Shown here: in pieces, positions 15,503 to 24,245 of the stretch | How the letters are laid out: every line of letters starts with the position of its first letter | Position numbering within the stretch: the first letter of the stretch is position 1 | Assembly (NCBI GenBank): GCA_030653935.1 | Contig: JAURYL010000022.1 | Coordinates: 1-64,000, forward strand | Length of the DNA: 64,000 nucleotides | Direction: 5' to 3' | Origin: Pseudomonadota bacterium | Lineage (GTDB): Bacteria > Pseudomonadota > Gammaproteobacteria > Burkholderiales > Thiobacillaceae | The notes under the pieces: generated by a model | Database searches by the model: none | Told to the model about the DNA's origin: nothing | Seen by the model: only the letters and a program-made list of their open reading frames with translations | Translations under genes and position numbers: made by a program

Positions 15503-16744
15503 TTATTTTCGCGTCATGGTGGAGCCGAGATCCCAGATTGGCAGGAACACCCCAAGGGCCACCACCAGCACGATGCCCCCCAGGCTGACGATGAGGATGG
15601 GTTCGATCTGTTCCGAGAGCGTGCGGATCTCGTATTCCACATCACGCTGGTAGAGGTCACCGATCTCGGTCAGGAGTCGGTCGAGTTCGCCGGTTTCCTC
15701 GCCCACCGCCATCATCTGCAATACCACCGGGGTGAAGACGCCGGTGGTGGCGGCGGTACGGGTTAGCGCCTCGCCGCGTTCGACGCCGTCGCGCATTTGT
15801 TCGATGCGGCTGGCGATGAAGGCGTTGTCCACCACCTGGGCGGCATTGGTCAGACCCTGCACGATCGGCACGCCGCTCTGGTAGGTCATCCCCAGTCCCT
15901 TGGCGAAACGCGCCAGCGCGGCCTTGTGCACGATCTTGCCGACGATGGGCACGCGTAGCAGGAATTTGTCCCAGAGGTAGCGGCCGCCTTCAGTCCGCCG
16001 CCACCAGCGGAAGCCGATGCCGGCCAGCACCATGCCGGCCAGCAGCCATGGCCACCAGGCGACGGTGAAGTCGGAGGCGCCGATGAGGATTTTGGTTACC
16101 AGGGGCAGTTCGGCGCCGGAACTCTTGTAGACCTTGGCGAAGGCGGGAATGACCATCACATTGATTACGCCGAGGGCGATGACCAGCGCGGCGATGACGA
16201 AACTGGGGTAGCGCAAGGCCCCCTTCACCCGTTCGCGCATTTCGCGCTCGAATTCCAGGTGGTGGAACAGGCGCATGAATACATCGTCGAGGCGGCCAGT
16301 GGTTTCACCCACGCGCACCATGTTGACGAAGAAAGCCTGGAAGACCGTGGAATGCTTGCGCAGGCAGACAGAGAGCTCGCGGCCGGAGGAAAGCCCATCG
16401 CGCAAATCCAGCAGAACCGCCTGAAAGCCCTTGTGGGCGCTCGATTCGGCGAGCGAGGTGAGGGCGCGGAGAATCGGCACGCCGGCTTTCAACAGGCTGG
16501 ACATCTGCCGCGAGAACAACATCAGGTCGGCCTCGCCGACTTTTTCCGCGAAAAACTGGCCAAACAACTGGCCGATATCCTGGCCACCCTCGCCGCCACT
16601 CTTGGGCCGCGCCCCGACGATGTCGACCGGGGTCAAGCCGGAGCGTTGCAGTTCATCCGCCACCGCCGCCTCGGAACCGCCCTCCAGCTTGCCGGTGAGC
16701 AGCTCGCCTCGGGCGTTGCGGGCTTTGTAGGAGTAGGTGGGCAT
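15503..16744 (-). CDS. mshG: MshG-like (PilC/GspF-family) platform protein
   Basis: This 413-aa polytopic inner-membrane protein starts MPTYSYKARNARGELLTGKLEG. Two T2SSF domains (about residues 65-185 and 270-395) each end in paired membrane helices, for example FVIAALVIALGVINVMVI and ILIVSLGGIVLVVALGVFLPIW. It anchors the assembly ATPase. The ATG at 16744 is chosen; a TTG upstream at 16768 is in frame but lies inside a heptad repeat. Confidence 0.9.
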   Translation of the reverse strand: MPTYSYKARNARGELLTGKLEGGSEAAVADELQRSGLTPVDIVGARPKSGGEGGQDIGQLFGQFFAEKVGEADLMLFSRQMSSLLKAGVPILRALTSLAESSAHKGFQAVLLDLRDGLSSGRELSVCLRKHSTVFQAFFVNMVRVGETTGRLDDVFMRLFHHLEFEREMRERVKGALRYPSFVIAALVIALGVINVMVIPAFAKVYKSSGAELPLVTKILIGASDFTVAWWPWLLAGMVLAGIGFRWWRRTEGGRYLWDKFLLRVPIVGKIVHKAALARFAKGLGMTYQSGVPIVQGLTNAAQVVDNAFIASRIEQMRDGVERGEALTRTAATTGVFTPVVLQMMAVGEETGELDRLLTEIGDLYQRDVEYEIRTLSEQIEPILIVSLGGIVLVVALGVFLPIWDLGSTMTRK

Positions 16745-16752
16745 TTCAAATG

Positions 16753-16820
16753 CAGGGGCAAGGGGCAAGGGGCAAGGTACAAGGAGCGGGTTTCCTTGCT
16801 CCTTGCCCCTTGTCCCTTTT
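16753..16820. repeat. (GGGGCAA)n heptad inverted repeat between mshE and mshG
   Basis: Three GGGGCAA units plus GGTACAAGGAG, a short spacer, then CCTTGCTCCTTGCCCCTTGTCCC. This fifth copy is intergenic, unlike the four within leader codons. Confidence 0.9.
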
Positions 16821-16828
16821 ACCTGGGT

Positions 16829-18529
16829 TCATTCGTCCACCTGATGCGTGACCCGCATGGCTTCCGCCACGCTGGTCTTGCTTTCGCACACCAGGCGCAA
16901 GGCTTCGTCGCGCAGGGTCTGGCCGGCCAGGCGTTTCTGGGCGGCGGTGCGAAAGCCGCTGGTGTCGCCGCGATTGAGCAGGCCGGCGAGTTCGCCGTCG
17001 ATTTCCAGCAATTCGTAGATGCCCTGACGGCCCTGGTAGCCGGTGTGATTGCAATGGCCGCAACCCCGGGCTTGTTTCAGCACGCTTTCGTCGAGCCCGG
17101 CGGCCAGTTCCGTTTTCATCCAGACGCGCTCATTGACATCCAGTTGCGCCGGCCGCGCGCACACCGGGCAGAGTTTGCGCACCAGGCGTTGCGCCACCAC
17201 CCCGGCCAGACTGGTGGAAAGCAGGAAAGGCGGCGCCCCCATGTCGAGCAAACGGGCGGCGGCGGAGGGCGCGTCGTTGGTGTGCAGGGTGGACAGCACC
17301 AGATGGCCGGTGAGCGCGGCGCGCAGGGCGATCAAGGCGGTTTCCGTGTCGCGCATCTCGCCCACCAGGATCACGTCCGGGTCCTGGCGCAGGAAGGCGC
17401 GCAGGGCGCGGGCGAAGGTCAGCTCGATCTTGTCGTTTACCTGCACCTGGTTGATGCCGGGCAGCCGGTATTCCACCGGGTCTTCCACTGTCAGCAGTTT
17501 GCGTTCCGGCGTGTTGAGATCGGCCAGGGCGGCGTATAGCGTGGTGGTCTTGCCCGAGCCGGTGGGGCCGGTGACCAGGATCAGGCCATGCGGGCGGTGG
17601 ATCAGCGCCTGAAGACGAGCCAGTTGGGCCTCGGGCATCTGCATGTCGGTCAGGCTGGTGACCCCGCCGTGGGTGAGCAGACGCAGCACGGCGGATTCGC
17701 CGAATTGCACCGGCACCGTCGACATCCGCACATCGACCGCGCGCTTTTTCAGGCGGATGACGAAACGACCGTCCTGGGGCAGCCGTTTCTCCGCGATGTC
17801 CAGATCCGCCATCAGTTTCAGGCGCTGGATCAGCGCCGGGCCGATCTTGCGGTCGGCCTCGGTGGCGACGGAAAGGACACCATCGACGCGAAAGCGGATT
17901 TGCAGGCTTTTTTCCTGCGGCTCGACATGTATGTCGGAAGCGCGCACCTGAATCGCGTCCTCGAACACCGACTGCAACAAGCGCACCACCGGCGCTTCCT
18001 CGGCGTTCTGGGTGGCGGCGAGCGTGCCGAAGTCGATCACCTCGTCGGACAACTCTTCCGTGAGGTTGCGCGCCAGTTCGCTGATTTCTTCCGAACGGCG
18101 ATAGATCAGATCGATGAACTGGGCGAGCGAGCCTTCGTTCGCCACCGCCACCGTCACCTCGCGCTTGAGGTGATTGACGATCTCGTCGTAGGCGAACAGG
18201 TCGGTGGGGTCGGCCATCGCCACCCGCACCTTGTCATCCTTGATTTCCACCACTACGGCGCGGAAGCGGCGCGCCAACTGCTCCGGCAGCAGGCGCACGG
18301 TCTCCGGACGGACATGGACATGGCGCAGGTCCAGCAGGGGAATATTCAACTGCCGCGCGATCGCGCCGGAGATTTCATCCTCGGTGACGAAACCGTGTTC
18401 CACCAGCACCCGGCCCAGTTTGCGGCCGCTCGCCTTCTGTTTCTCCAGAGCGGTGCCGAGTTGCTCTTGCGAGAGCAACTTCTGTTGAACCAGAAGATCG
18501 CCTAGACGAATCTTCTCGGGGCGGGCCAT
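16829..18529 (-). CDS. mshE: MshE pilus extension ATPase with c-di-GMP-binding N-domain
   Basis: This 566-aa GspE/PilB-type ATPase has two MshEN motifs at its N-terminus, RLGDLLVQQKLLSQ.. and KLGRVLVEHGFVTE.. (residues 8-60), which in MshE bind cyclic di-GMP. The core contains Walker A GPTGSGKT, the Asp box, Walker B ILVGEMRDTET and the His box LSTLHTNDA. A four-Cys zinc motif (CPVC .. CGHC) follows. It powers pilus extension. GGAGG lies 6 nt before the ATG. It is the first gene of the locus and is divergent from trmL, 63 bp away, which likely contains the main promoter. Confidence 0.94.
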   Translation of the reverse strand: MARPEKIRLGDLLVQQKLLSQEQLGTALEKQKASGRKLGRVLVEHGFVTEDEISGAIARQLNIPLLDLRHVHVRPETVRLLPEQLARRFRAVVVEIKDDKVRVAMADPTDLFAYDEIVNHLKREVTVAVANEGSLAQFIDLIYRRSEEISELARNLTEELSDEVIDFGTLAATQNAEEAPVVRLLQSVFEDAIQVRASDIHVEPQEKSLQIRFRVDGVLSVATEADRKIGPALIQRLKLMADLDIAEKRLPQDGRFVIRLKKRAVDVRMSTVPVQFGESAVLRLLTHGGVTSLTDMQMPEAQLARLQALIHRPHGLILVTGPTGSGKTTTLYAALADLNTPERKLLTVEDPVEYRLPGINQVQVNDKIELTFARALRAFLRQDPDVILVGEMRDTETALIALRAALTGHLVLSTLHTNDAPSAAARLLDMGAPPFLLSTSLAGVVAQRLVRKLCPVCARPAQLDVNERVWMKTELAAGLDESVLKQARGCGHCNHTGYQGRQGIYELLEIDGELAGLLNRGDTSGFRTAAQKRLAGQTLRDEALRLVCESKTSVAEAMRVTHQVDE

Positions 18530-18592
18530 AGATGCCTCCAGAGGGGGAATTCCCGCGTAAATTAGCGACTTACGCGCTATGCCTCAAGTTAT

Positions 18593-19057
18593 ATGTTCGA
18601 AATTGTCCTGGTTCAGCCGGAAATCCCCCCCAACACCGGCAATGTCATCCGCCTCAGTGCCAATACCGGGTGCCGATTGCATCTGGTGCGCCCGCTGGGG
18701 TTCGACCTGTCTGACAAGAACCTGCGCCGCGCCGGGCTTGACTATCACGAGTACGCCGAGCTGCGGGTCCATGACGATTGGCCGGCTCTGCGCGCCGCGC
18801 TGGCGGAACATCGTCTGTTCGCCTTCACCACCAAGGGGGTGCGGCCCTTCACCGAAGTCGCCTGGCAAGCGGGCGACGCCCTCGTGTTCGGCCCGGAAAC
18901 GCGCGGCCTGCCGGCCGAGTTGCTGGCCGAGTTTGACGCCGACTGCCGCGTGCGTCTGCCCATGCTGCCCGGCCAGCGGAGTTTGAATCTCTCCAATGCC
19001 GTGGCGGTTGCCGTATTCGAAGCCTGGCGGCAGAACGGCTATGTGGGCGGCGCCTGA
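18593..19057 (+). CDS. trmL: tRNA (cytidine(34)-2'-O)-methyltransferase TrmL
   Basis: This 154-aa SPOUT-class methyltransferase has the N-terminal VLVQPEIPPNTGNVIRLSA, the central LVFGPETRGLP and the C-terminal knot motif MLPGQRSLNLSNAVAVAVFEAWRQ. It modifies the wobble base of tRNA-Leu. Length and motifs match the family. Its 3' end overlaps the convergent GGDEF-EAL gene by 19 bp. Confidence 0.95.
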   Translation: MFEIVLVQPEIPPNTGNVIRLSANTGCRLHLVRPLGFDLSDKNLRRAGLDYHEYAELRVHDDWPALRAALAEHRLFAFTTKGVRPFTEVAWQAGDALVFGPETRGLPAELLAEFDADCRVRLPMLPGQRSLNLSNAVAVAVFEAWRQNGYVGGA

Positions 19058-21813
19058 GGCGCGGCGGCCGCGCATTCGGCCAGTAACGCCTCATGTTCGC
19101 GCCAGTGGTGGACGAACGACTCGGCCGGCAACGGCGGGCTGATCAGGTAGCCCTGAATCCAGTCGCAGTCCATGCCGGCGAGCAGGTTGCGTTGGTCCTC
19201 GTCTTCCACACCCTCGGCGGTCACCAGGAAGTCGAGCGATTTGGCGAGCGCGATGATGCGCTCGACGATGGCTTGCTGTCGGGGGTTGGTTGCCAGATCA
19301 CCGATGAAGGCACGGTCCAGCTTGAGGACGTTGGCGGGCAAGCGGGTCAGATAGACCAGGGAGGAGTAGCCGGTGCCGAAATCATCCAGGGCGATGCCGA
19401 CGGCCATGCCGCGCAGCGCCAGCAGGGTGTCGTGGACCGTGCTCGATTCGCTGACCGCCGTGGCTTCCAGGATTTCCAACTCAAGACGCGGATGTTCCAA
19501 CTCGTGCCGAGCGAGCAATTCGCGGATTTTCGACGGCAGGTCGTCATCCTGGAAATTTTCCGGCGACATGTTCACCGATACCGAGATTGCCGGCAGGCCC
19601 GCGCGGTCCCATGCCGCCATCTGGGCACAGGCGGATTCCAGTACCCAGTCGTCAAGCCAGCCGTTCAGCCCCATCTCGCCGAGCAGGGGCACGAAATGCC
19701 CCGGCGGCACGACCCCGCGTTTGGGTGAGAGCCAGCGAACAAGGGCTTCCGCGCCGACGATGCGGCCGGAGGCAAGTTCGACTTTCGGTTGGTAATAGAG
19801 CGTGAGTTCGTTGTGGGCGACCGCTTCGCGTAGATCTTGCGCCAAGTCGAAACGGGCTGTCGCCTGGGCGTTCATCTCCGCCGAATAGAAGCGGAATCCC
19901 CCGCGCTGCCGGCGTTTGGATTCATACATAGCAGCATCCGCCATTTTCAGCAGATCCTCGCCGCCGCCGGCGTTGTCCGGGTAGATCGCGATGCCGATAC
20001 TGACCGAGTTGGTGATCTGGCGATCGGCGATGAGCATCGGTTCGGCCAGGTATTGGTTCAACTTGCGGGCCACTGCGTCGAGTAGGGCGGTCTCGCCGCC
20101 GCGCGGAAGGTCGGGCAGCAGAATGATGAATTCATCGCCACCCAGTCGAGCCACGGTATCGCTTTGGCGGACCTGCGCTCTCAGGCGCCTCGCGCATTCG
20201 ATCAGCAGCGCGTCGCCGGCGGAGTGGCCGAGGGTGTCGTTGACCTGTTTGAAGCTGTCCAGGTCCAACAACATGGCGGCGACCAGGTGCTGTTCCCGAT
20301 CAGCGCGGCTCAACGCCTGTTCGACCCGGTCACGCAGCAGCGCCCGATTGGGCAGGTTGGTCAGCGCGTCATAATGTGCCTGGTGATAAAGCTTCTCCTC
20401 CCAGGCCAGGTTGGAGGCGGCCACCGCCAGTCGATCGGCGATGCCGCGCCCCGCGGCCAGAATTTCATCGATGTCGTCTGGAGGCGTTTCGTAGCCCAGA
20501 ATAAGCAGCGTTTCCAGGCGCTTGCCGGCTCGGATCGGGAAGAGCAAAACCACTCGTGTCGGCGGATCGAACAGCCGGCGAACGCATCCGGCGCGCGGGG
20601 CGTCGAGATCGATGCGCCGCCAGGGTTGCGTGTCGTCCAGAGACAGGCATTCCAGTATCTCCGTGGCATTCATGCCCGGCGGTCTTGCCGGCGCCGCTGA
20701 AAAGTCGACCATGCCGTTGTCATTGAAGCGCAGTAAGCCGGCGCTGTCGCATGGAATGGCATCGTGAATGTGGTCCAGCGTCGAATGGAGCAGATGTTCC
20801 ATGTCGGTGGCACCGAGGATGGCCTGGTCGAGCGCCGAGAGCATTTTCAGCAATTGGAATTTGTTCCGCAGCTTGCCCGACATCTGATTGAAGGCGCCGG
20901 CAAGCGCGGCGAATTCGTCATCGCCCTCGGCTTGCACGATGACGTCGAAATCGCCTTTGGCGAGTTGTCGCGTGCCTTCCGAAAGGCGTTCCAGCGGCCT
21001 GATTTGTCGACGAATCTGGTTGATCGCCAATAAGCTCGCGAGCGCCATGGCGGCCAGAATGAGCGCGGGAAATACGACGTTGAAACGCTCCAGGCCTTTC
21101 AGTACGGCGGCCTTGGAGTCGGCCACCATGATGATGAATCCGTCATGCGCGAAGGCGGGGCGCAGATTGGCGCGCCAAAATCCGGCGAGGTAGGCCGTTT
21201 CTCCGTTTGACCCCCGAATCCGCCAATCGAACACACCGAGGTTGCGCCGCGCCATCAGCGTCGGCCAGGTTTCGGCGTTGGGTGGGTGCAACTCGGGGGT
21301 GCAGAAGTGGCGTTTAAAATTCGTGCCGACCACGCAATAGTGCTCCGGCGCTTCCTCGTCGAGCCAAAGACTGCGCGGGTCCAGCGTGCCGGACACGATC
21401 TCCTCGCGACCAGGTATCCGCGCCAACATCGTGAGCGGGTTGCCGCCGGATGCTCGCAGCACCACTCTGCCATTGCGCATGTGGTGCGCTTCCTGGTTGT
21501 TCAACAGACGGGGTTTTTGCAAACGCTCGATACGGACAAATCCATCCAGGTTCGAATCGGGAGGGCCGCCTTCATCCGCGAGACGCGCCGCTTCGCGCTG
21601 CAATGCCTCGGCGCGCCAATTCAGGCTGGCGATGAAACTCATGCCCAGGGACCGGCTGTCCTGTTGCAGCCGTCGGTAATTCAGATCCACCAGCAGATTG
21701 CCTATCTGGAAATAGGCGAACACCACCACGCCGCTCATCGGCAATAGCGCGGCCAGCACAAAGCGAAGCAGCAGGCGGCGGCCGACCTGGTTATTGAACA
21801 GCGGTTGAAGCAC
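19039..21813 (-). CDS. Membrane-bound GGDEF-EAL cyclic di-GMP enzyme with HAMP and GAF-like domains
   Basis: This 924-aa protein has membrane helices near residues 12-32 and 245-265 enclosing a ~210-residue periplasmic sensor. A HAMP domain (RRQIRPLERLSEGTRQLAKGD) and a GAF-like domain (about 330-480) follow. The GGDEF domain has an intact LGGDEF and the EAL domain has GAEALVRW and DDFGTGYSSL. Both catalytic signatures are present, so it could make or break c-di-GMP. It lies beyond trmL from the c-di-GMP-responsive mshE; a regulatory link is plausible but not shown. It ends convergently with trmL. Confidence 0.9.
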   Translation of the reverse strand: MLQPLFNNQVGRRLLLRFVLAALLPMSGVVVFAYFQIGNLLVDLNYRRLQQDSRSLGMSFIASLNWRAEALQREAARLADEGGPPDSNLDGFVRIERLQKPRLLNNQEAHHMRNGRVVLRASGGNPLTMLARIPGREEIVSGTLDPRSLWLDEEAPEHYCVVGTNFKRHFCTPELHPPNAETWPTLMARRNLGVFDWRIRGSNGETAYLAGFWRANLRPAFAHDGFIIMVADSKAAVLKGLERFNVVFPALILAAMALASLLAINQIRRQIRPLERLSEGTRQLAKGDFDVIVQAEGDDEFAALAGAFNQMSGKLRNKFQLLKMLSALDQAILGATDMEHLLHSTLDHIHDAIPCDSAGLLRFNDNGMVDFSAAPARPPGMNATEILECLSLDDTQPWRRIDLDAPRAGCVRRLFDPPTRVVLLFPIRAGKRLETLLILGYETPPDDIDEILAAGRGIADRLAVAASNLAWEEKLYHQAHYDALTNLPNRALLRDRVEQALSRADREQHLVAAMLLDLDSFKQVNDTLGHSAGDALLIECARRLRAQVRQSDTVARLGGDEFIILLPDLPRGGETALLDAVARKLNQYLAEPMLIADRQITNSVSIGIAIYPDNAGGGEDLLKMADAAMYESKRRQRGGFRFYSAEMNAQATARFDLAQDLREAVAHNELTLYYQPKVELASGRIVGAEALVRWLSPKRGVVPPGHFVPLLGEMGLNGWLDDWVLESACAQMAAWDRAGLPAISVSVNMSPENFQDDDLPSKIRELLARHELEHPRLELEILEATAVSESSTVHDTLLALRGMAVGIALDDFGTGYSSLVYLTRLPANVLKLDRAFIGDLATNPRQQAIVERIIALAKSLDFLVTAEGVEDEDQRNLLAGMDCDWIQGYLISPPLPAESFVHHWREHEALLAECAAAAPQAPPT

Positions 21814-21816
21814 GGA

Positions 21817-22287
21817 TCAATGCTCCGATGCCAACCCTATGAAACCGCCATTGCCGGCGCGGACGATATCGTCTCGCGCCTTGGCGGCGGTCAACTGCTT
21901 CTGGGTCTGGCCATCCGGCCCCATGCTGTAGAGGTCGAAATCGCTGTTGAGCGGATTCATGTTCTTGTCCCGGCGAACCTGGCCGGTACTCGGGGGCGGC
22001 GCGATGTCGATAGCCAGATATTGGTAGCTGCGTCCCCAAGGGTCCGTGGGCAGCGTGATGCCCAGGTCCGCCAGGCTGGCCGGAAAAACGCCGACCCGCT
22101 CGCGATGGCTTTCGAGCCTCAGCGCCAACACGGCGATATCCTTGCTCGCGGCGGTGCGTCGGGTGCGTTCGATATATTCCTGGTAACTGGGCACCGCGAT
22201 CGAGAGCAAAGAACCGGCGATCAGCAGTGCAATCAACAGTTCGATCAGCGTGAAGGCGCGCTCTCTGTTCCATTTGGCGGTTTGCAT
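21817..22287 (-). CDS. GspG/type IV pilin-like pseudopilin
   Basis: From the ATG at 22287 the product is 156 aa: MQTAKWNRERA/FTLIELLIALLIAGSLLSIAVPSYQEY. The residue before the cleavage site is Ala, not Gly, which is less usual. The C-terminal part contains LPTDPWGRSYQYLAIDIAPP and DFDLYSMGPDG, close to the calcium-binding region of GspG-type major pseudopilins. The frame extends 36 residues upstream, but that stretch is Arg/Pro-rich and is not expected in a leader. It sits 3 bp before the GGDEF-EAL gene, so the two are probably cotranscribed. No other type II secretion genes are nearby. Confidence 0.8.
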   Translation of the reverse strand: MQTAKWNRERAFTLIELLIALLIAGSLLSIAVPSYQEYIERTRRTAASKDIAVLALRLESHRERVGVFPASLADLGITLPTDPWGRSYQYLAIDIAPPPSTGQVRRDKNMNPLNSDFDLYSMGPDGQTQKQLTAAKARDDIVRAGNGGFIGLASEH

Positions 22288-22444
22288 GCGTGTTGTCCTA
22301 TTTTCGGCGAGCGTGGTGCGATGCCTTTTTATCGCCCGTTTCTGGCGGAACTTGAGCGGTCGTCCGACTCCTGGCGAGGACGCGGGAGGGTTCATGAAAT
22401 GTCCGGGCTAGAATCAAACTCTCCACACACCAGATCGAAGCGCC

Positions 22445-23344
22445 ATGACCCTGCAAGAACTTCGTTATTTGGTCGCCCTGGCCGATTGCGGGCACTTCGG
22501 GCAGGCCGCCGAGGCCTGTTACGTCAGCCAGTCGACACTCTCAACCGGCTTGAAGAAACTGGAGGATTTCCTGGGCGTGATCGTGTTCGACCGCTCGCTG
22601 AAGCGGGTGACGCCCACCCCCATCGGCCGCGAAATAGTCGAATCGGCGCGGCGCATCGTCGAGGAGGCCGCGCGCATCCGGGAGCTTGCCAGCTATGCCA
22701 AGGACCCGATGGATCGCACCGTGCATCTCGGCGTCATTCCCACTCTGGGCCCGTATTACTTGCCGCATGTGCTGACCGAAGTGCGCACGGCGCATCCGAA
22801 ATTGCGCCTGTTGCTGCGCGAGGAAATGACGCCGCACATGCTCGCGCACCTGGCGGATGGCAAGCTGGACGCCGGCCTGCTGGCATTGCCGATCAGCGAC
22901 CCGAGCCTGGAGGTGGCGCCCTTGTTCGAGGAGCCCTTCCTCGCCGCCGTGCCCACCGACCATGCCCTCGCGGCTGCGCGGACGGTGAATATCGATGAAC
23001 TCGCCGCGGCCGGCTTGCTGCTGCTGGAGGAAGGCCACTGCCTGCGCGACCAGGCGCTGGAGGCCTGCCATTTGCAAGGCCTGAAAAGCGAGGAGATTCG
23101 CGCGACCAGCCTGGAAACCTTGCGTCAGATGGTGGCGATGGGGCTGGGCGTGACCCTCATCCCGATCCTCGCGCGCGGCAACCCCAGTGGTCAGCAAGTG
23201 GCATTGAAGCCGGTGTCGGCGCCGGGCGCCTCGCGCACCATAGGCCTGGTCTGGCGCCGCCGCTCGCCGCTCGCCTACACGATGGCGAAACTGGCGGAAA
23301 CGCTCGCGGCCAAACTCCCACCGGAGACACTGGCGATCAGTTAG
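22445..23344 (+). CDS. oxyR: Hydrogen peroxide-sensing LysR regulator OxyR
   Basis: This 299-aa LysR-type regulator has an N-terminal winged HTH (FGQAAEACYVSQSTLSTGLKK). Redox cysteines fall exactly at residues 199 and 208 within EEGHCLRDQALEAC, the OxyR disulfide pair. It activates peroxide-defence genes on oxidation. It is divergent from the pseudopilin gene with 157 bp between. No catalase or alkyl hydroperoxide reductase gene is adjacent, so its targets must lie elsewhere. Confidence 0.93.
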   Translation: MTLQELRYLVALADCGHFGQAAEACYVSQSTLSTGLKKLEDFLGVIVFDRSLKRVTPTPIGREIVESARRIVEEAARIRELASYAKDPMDRTVHLGVIPTLGPYYLPHVLTEVRTAHPKLRLLLREEMTPHMLAHLADGKLDAGLLALPISDPSLEVAPLFEEPFLAAVPTDHALAAARTVNIDELAAAGLLLLEEGHCLRDQALEACHLQGLKSEEIRATSLETLRQMVAMGLGVTLIPILARGNPSGQQVALKPVSAPGASRTIGLVWRRRSPLAYTMAKLAETLAAKLPPETLAIS

Positions 23345-23403
23345 AACTTGTGGCGGTGGCAGGTGCTAACAGACAGGGCGCAATTGCCAGCCTCGGAAGA
23401 ATA

Positions 23404-23488
23404 CCCCCCGGTAGGGGGCCCGCTTGCGGCCCGAAATCGCGGCGTAGGCGGCTTATTCGGGCCGCAAGCGGGCCCTCCTACCGGGGAG
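23404..23488. repeat. REP-like palindrome downstream of oxyR
   Basis: Arms GGTAGGGGGCCCGCTTGCGG and CCGCAAGCGGGCCCTCCTACC plus flanking bases (23410-23434 and 23457-23482) face each other across a 22-nt loop. Together with flanking sequence it fills most of the 297-bp gap between two convergent genes and could terminate both. Nothing else is seen in this gap. Confidence 0.8.
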
Positions 23489-23641
23489 GCACATATGCAT
23501 GGATTGGGGCCGTGGACGCCTCCGGGTGGCGAAAAGGAGGCTGCGGCCTGGCCGGCGCCCGCCGAACATAAATAACCGCCGGCGAGGCCATGAAGGGGGG
23601 CGTCCCTTCGGGGCATCACGCCGGCGTTGCCGGGAGGTGAC

Positions 23642-24097
23642 TCAGAAGGCGGCGTTTTCATCCAACGCTTTTTCCTGGATCAGGCGTTCGGTTTCCCGCA
23701 TCAGGGCGCGCATCACCTTGGTGGCGGTCTGGATGCCGTTTTTCGCCATGCTGCCGGCGACGTTGCCGGCCATGTCGCCGAGGTCGCCATTGGCCGCGCC
23801 GAGACCGCAGCCGCCCCCATCACGATTGGCCAGGTTGCTCCGCGCGGCGGGGGCGCCTTCCAGGAAACCGCGCTGGAACTGGGCGAGCTCCCATTGCTGA
23901 CGCATCAGGCGTCCGGCTTCATAGGGGCTGATCTGGCCACCGCGGACGGCGGCTTCGATCTTGCTCATGTCGACAGGCGCTGTTTGCCGGGCGCTGGGCG
24001 TTGCCTGGTCGAACAGGCAGGGGCGGCCATCGGCTTGGGCGGTGCCGGCTGCGGCGAGGGAGAGGAAGGCGACGAGTGCCAGGGTTGAGGTTTTCAT
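23642..24097 (-). CDS. Small exported protein of unknown function
   Basis: This 151-aa protein starts at an ATG with AAGGAG 7 nt upstream. A clear signal peptide (MKTSTLALVAFLSLAAAGTAQA) is followed by a mature domain beginning DGRPCLFDQATPSARQTAP. It contains helical segments (AGRLMRQQWELAQFQRGFL) and a Gly-rich patch (DGGGCGLGAANGD). Two Cys could form a disulfide in the periplasm. I do not recognise a family. It is transcribed alone, between oxyR and htpX. Confidence 0.75.
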   Translation of the reverse strand: MKTSTLALVAFLSLAAAGTAQADGRPCLFDQATPSARQTAPVDMSKIEAAVRGGQISPYEAGRLMRQQWELAQFQRGFLEGAPAARSNLANRDGGGCGLGAANGDLGDMAGNVAGSMAKNGIQTATKVMRALMRETERLIQEKALDENAAF

Positions 24098-24245
24098 GAT
24101 TGGACTCCTTGAGAATTTCCCGGGCACGGAATGCGCGGCGGGTGAGTCCACTTTCTGCCTGGTACGTCAGACCGGTATGTCCGAACTATTACCGGTTGCA
24201 AGGAGGTGTTTCAGCGCCGTTACCGACACCTCGCACACCCCGGGC

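Noticed and set aside
16745-16768. Earlier TTG start for mshG
   Set aside because: It falls in the heptad repeat; the ATG at 16744 begins the conserved MPTYSYKARN of this family.
12954-16820. CRISPR-like array formed by five repeat copies in the pilus locus
   Set aside because: The copies are inverted heptad hairpins at gene junctions hundreds of bases apart, with no regular spacers and no cas genes.
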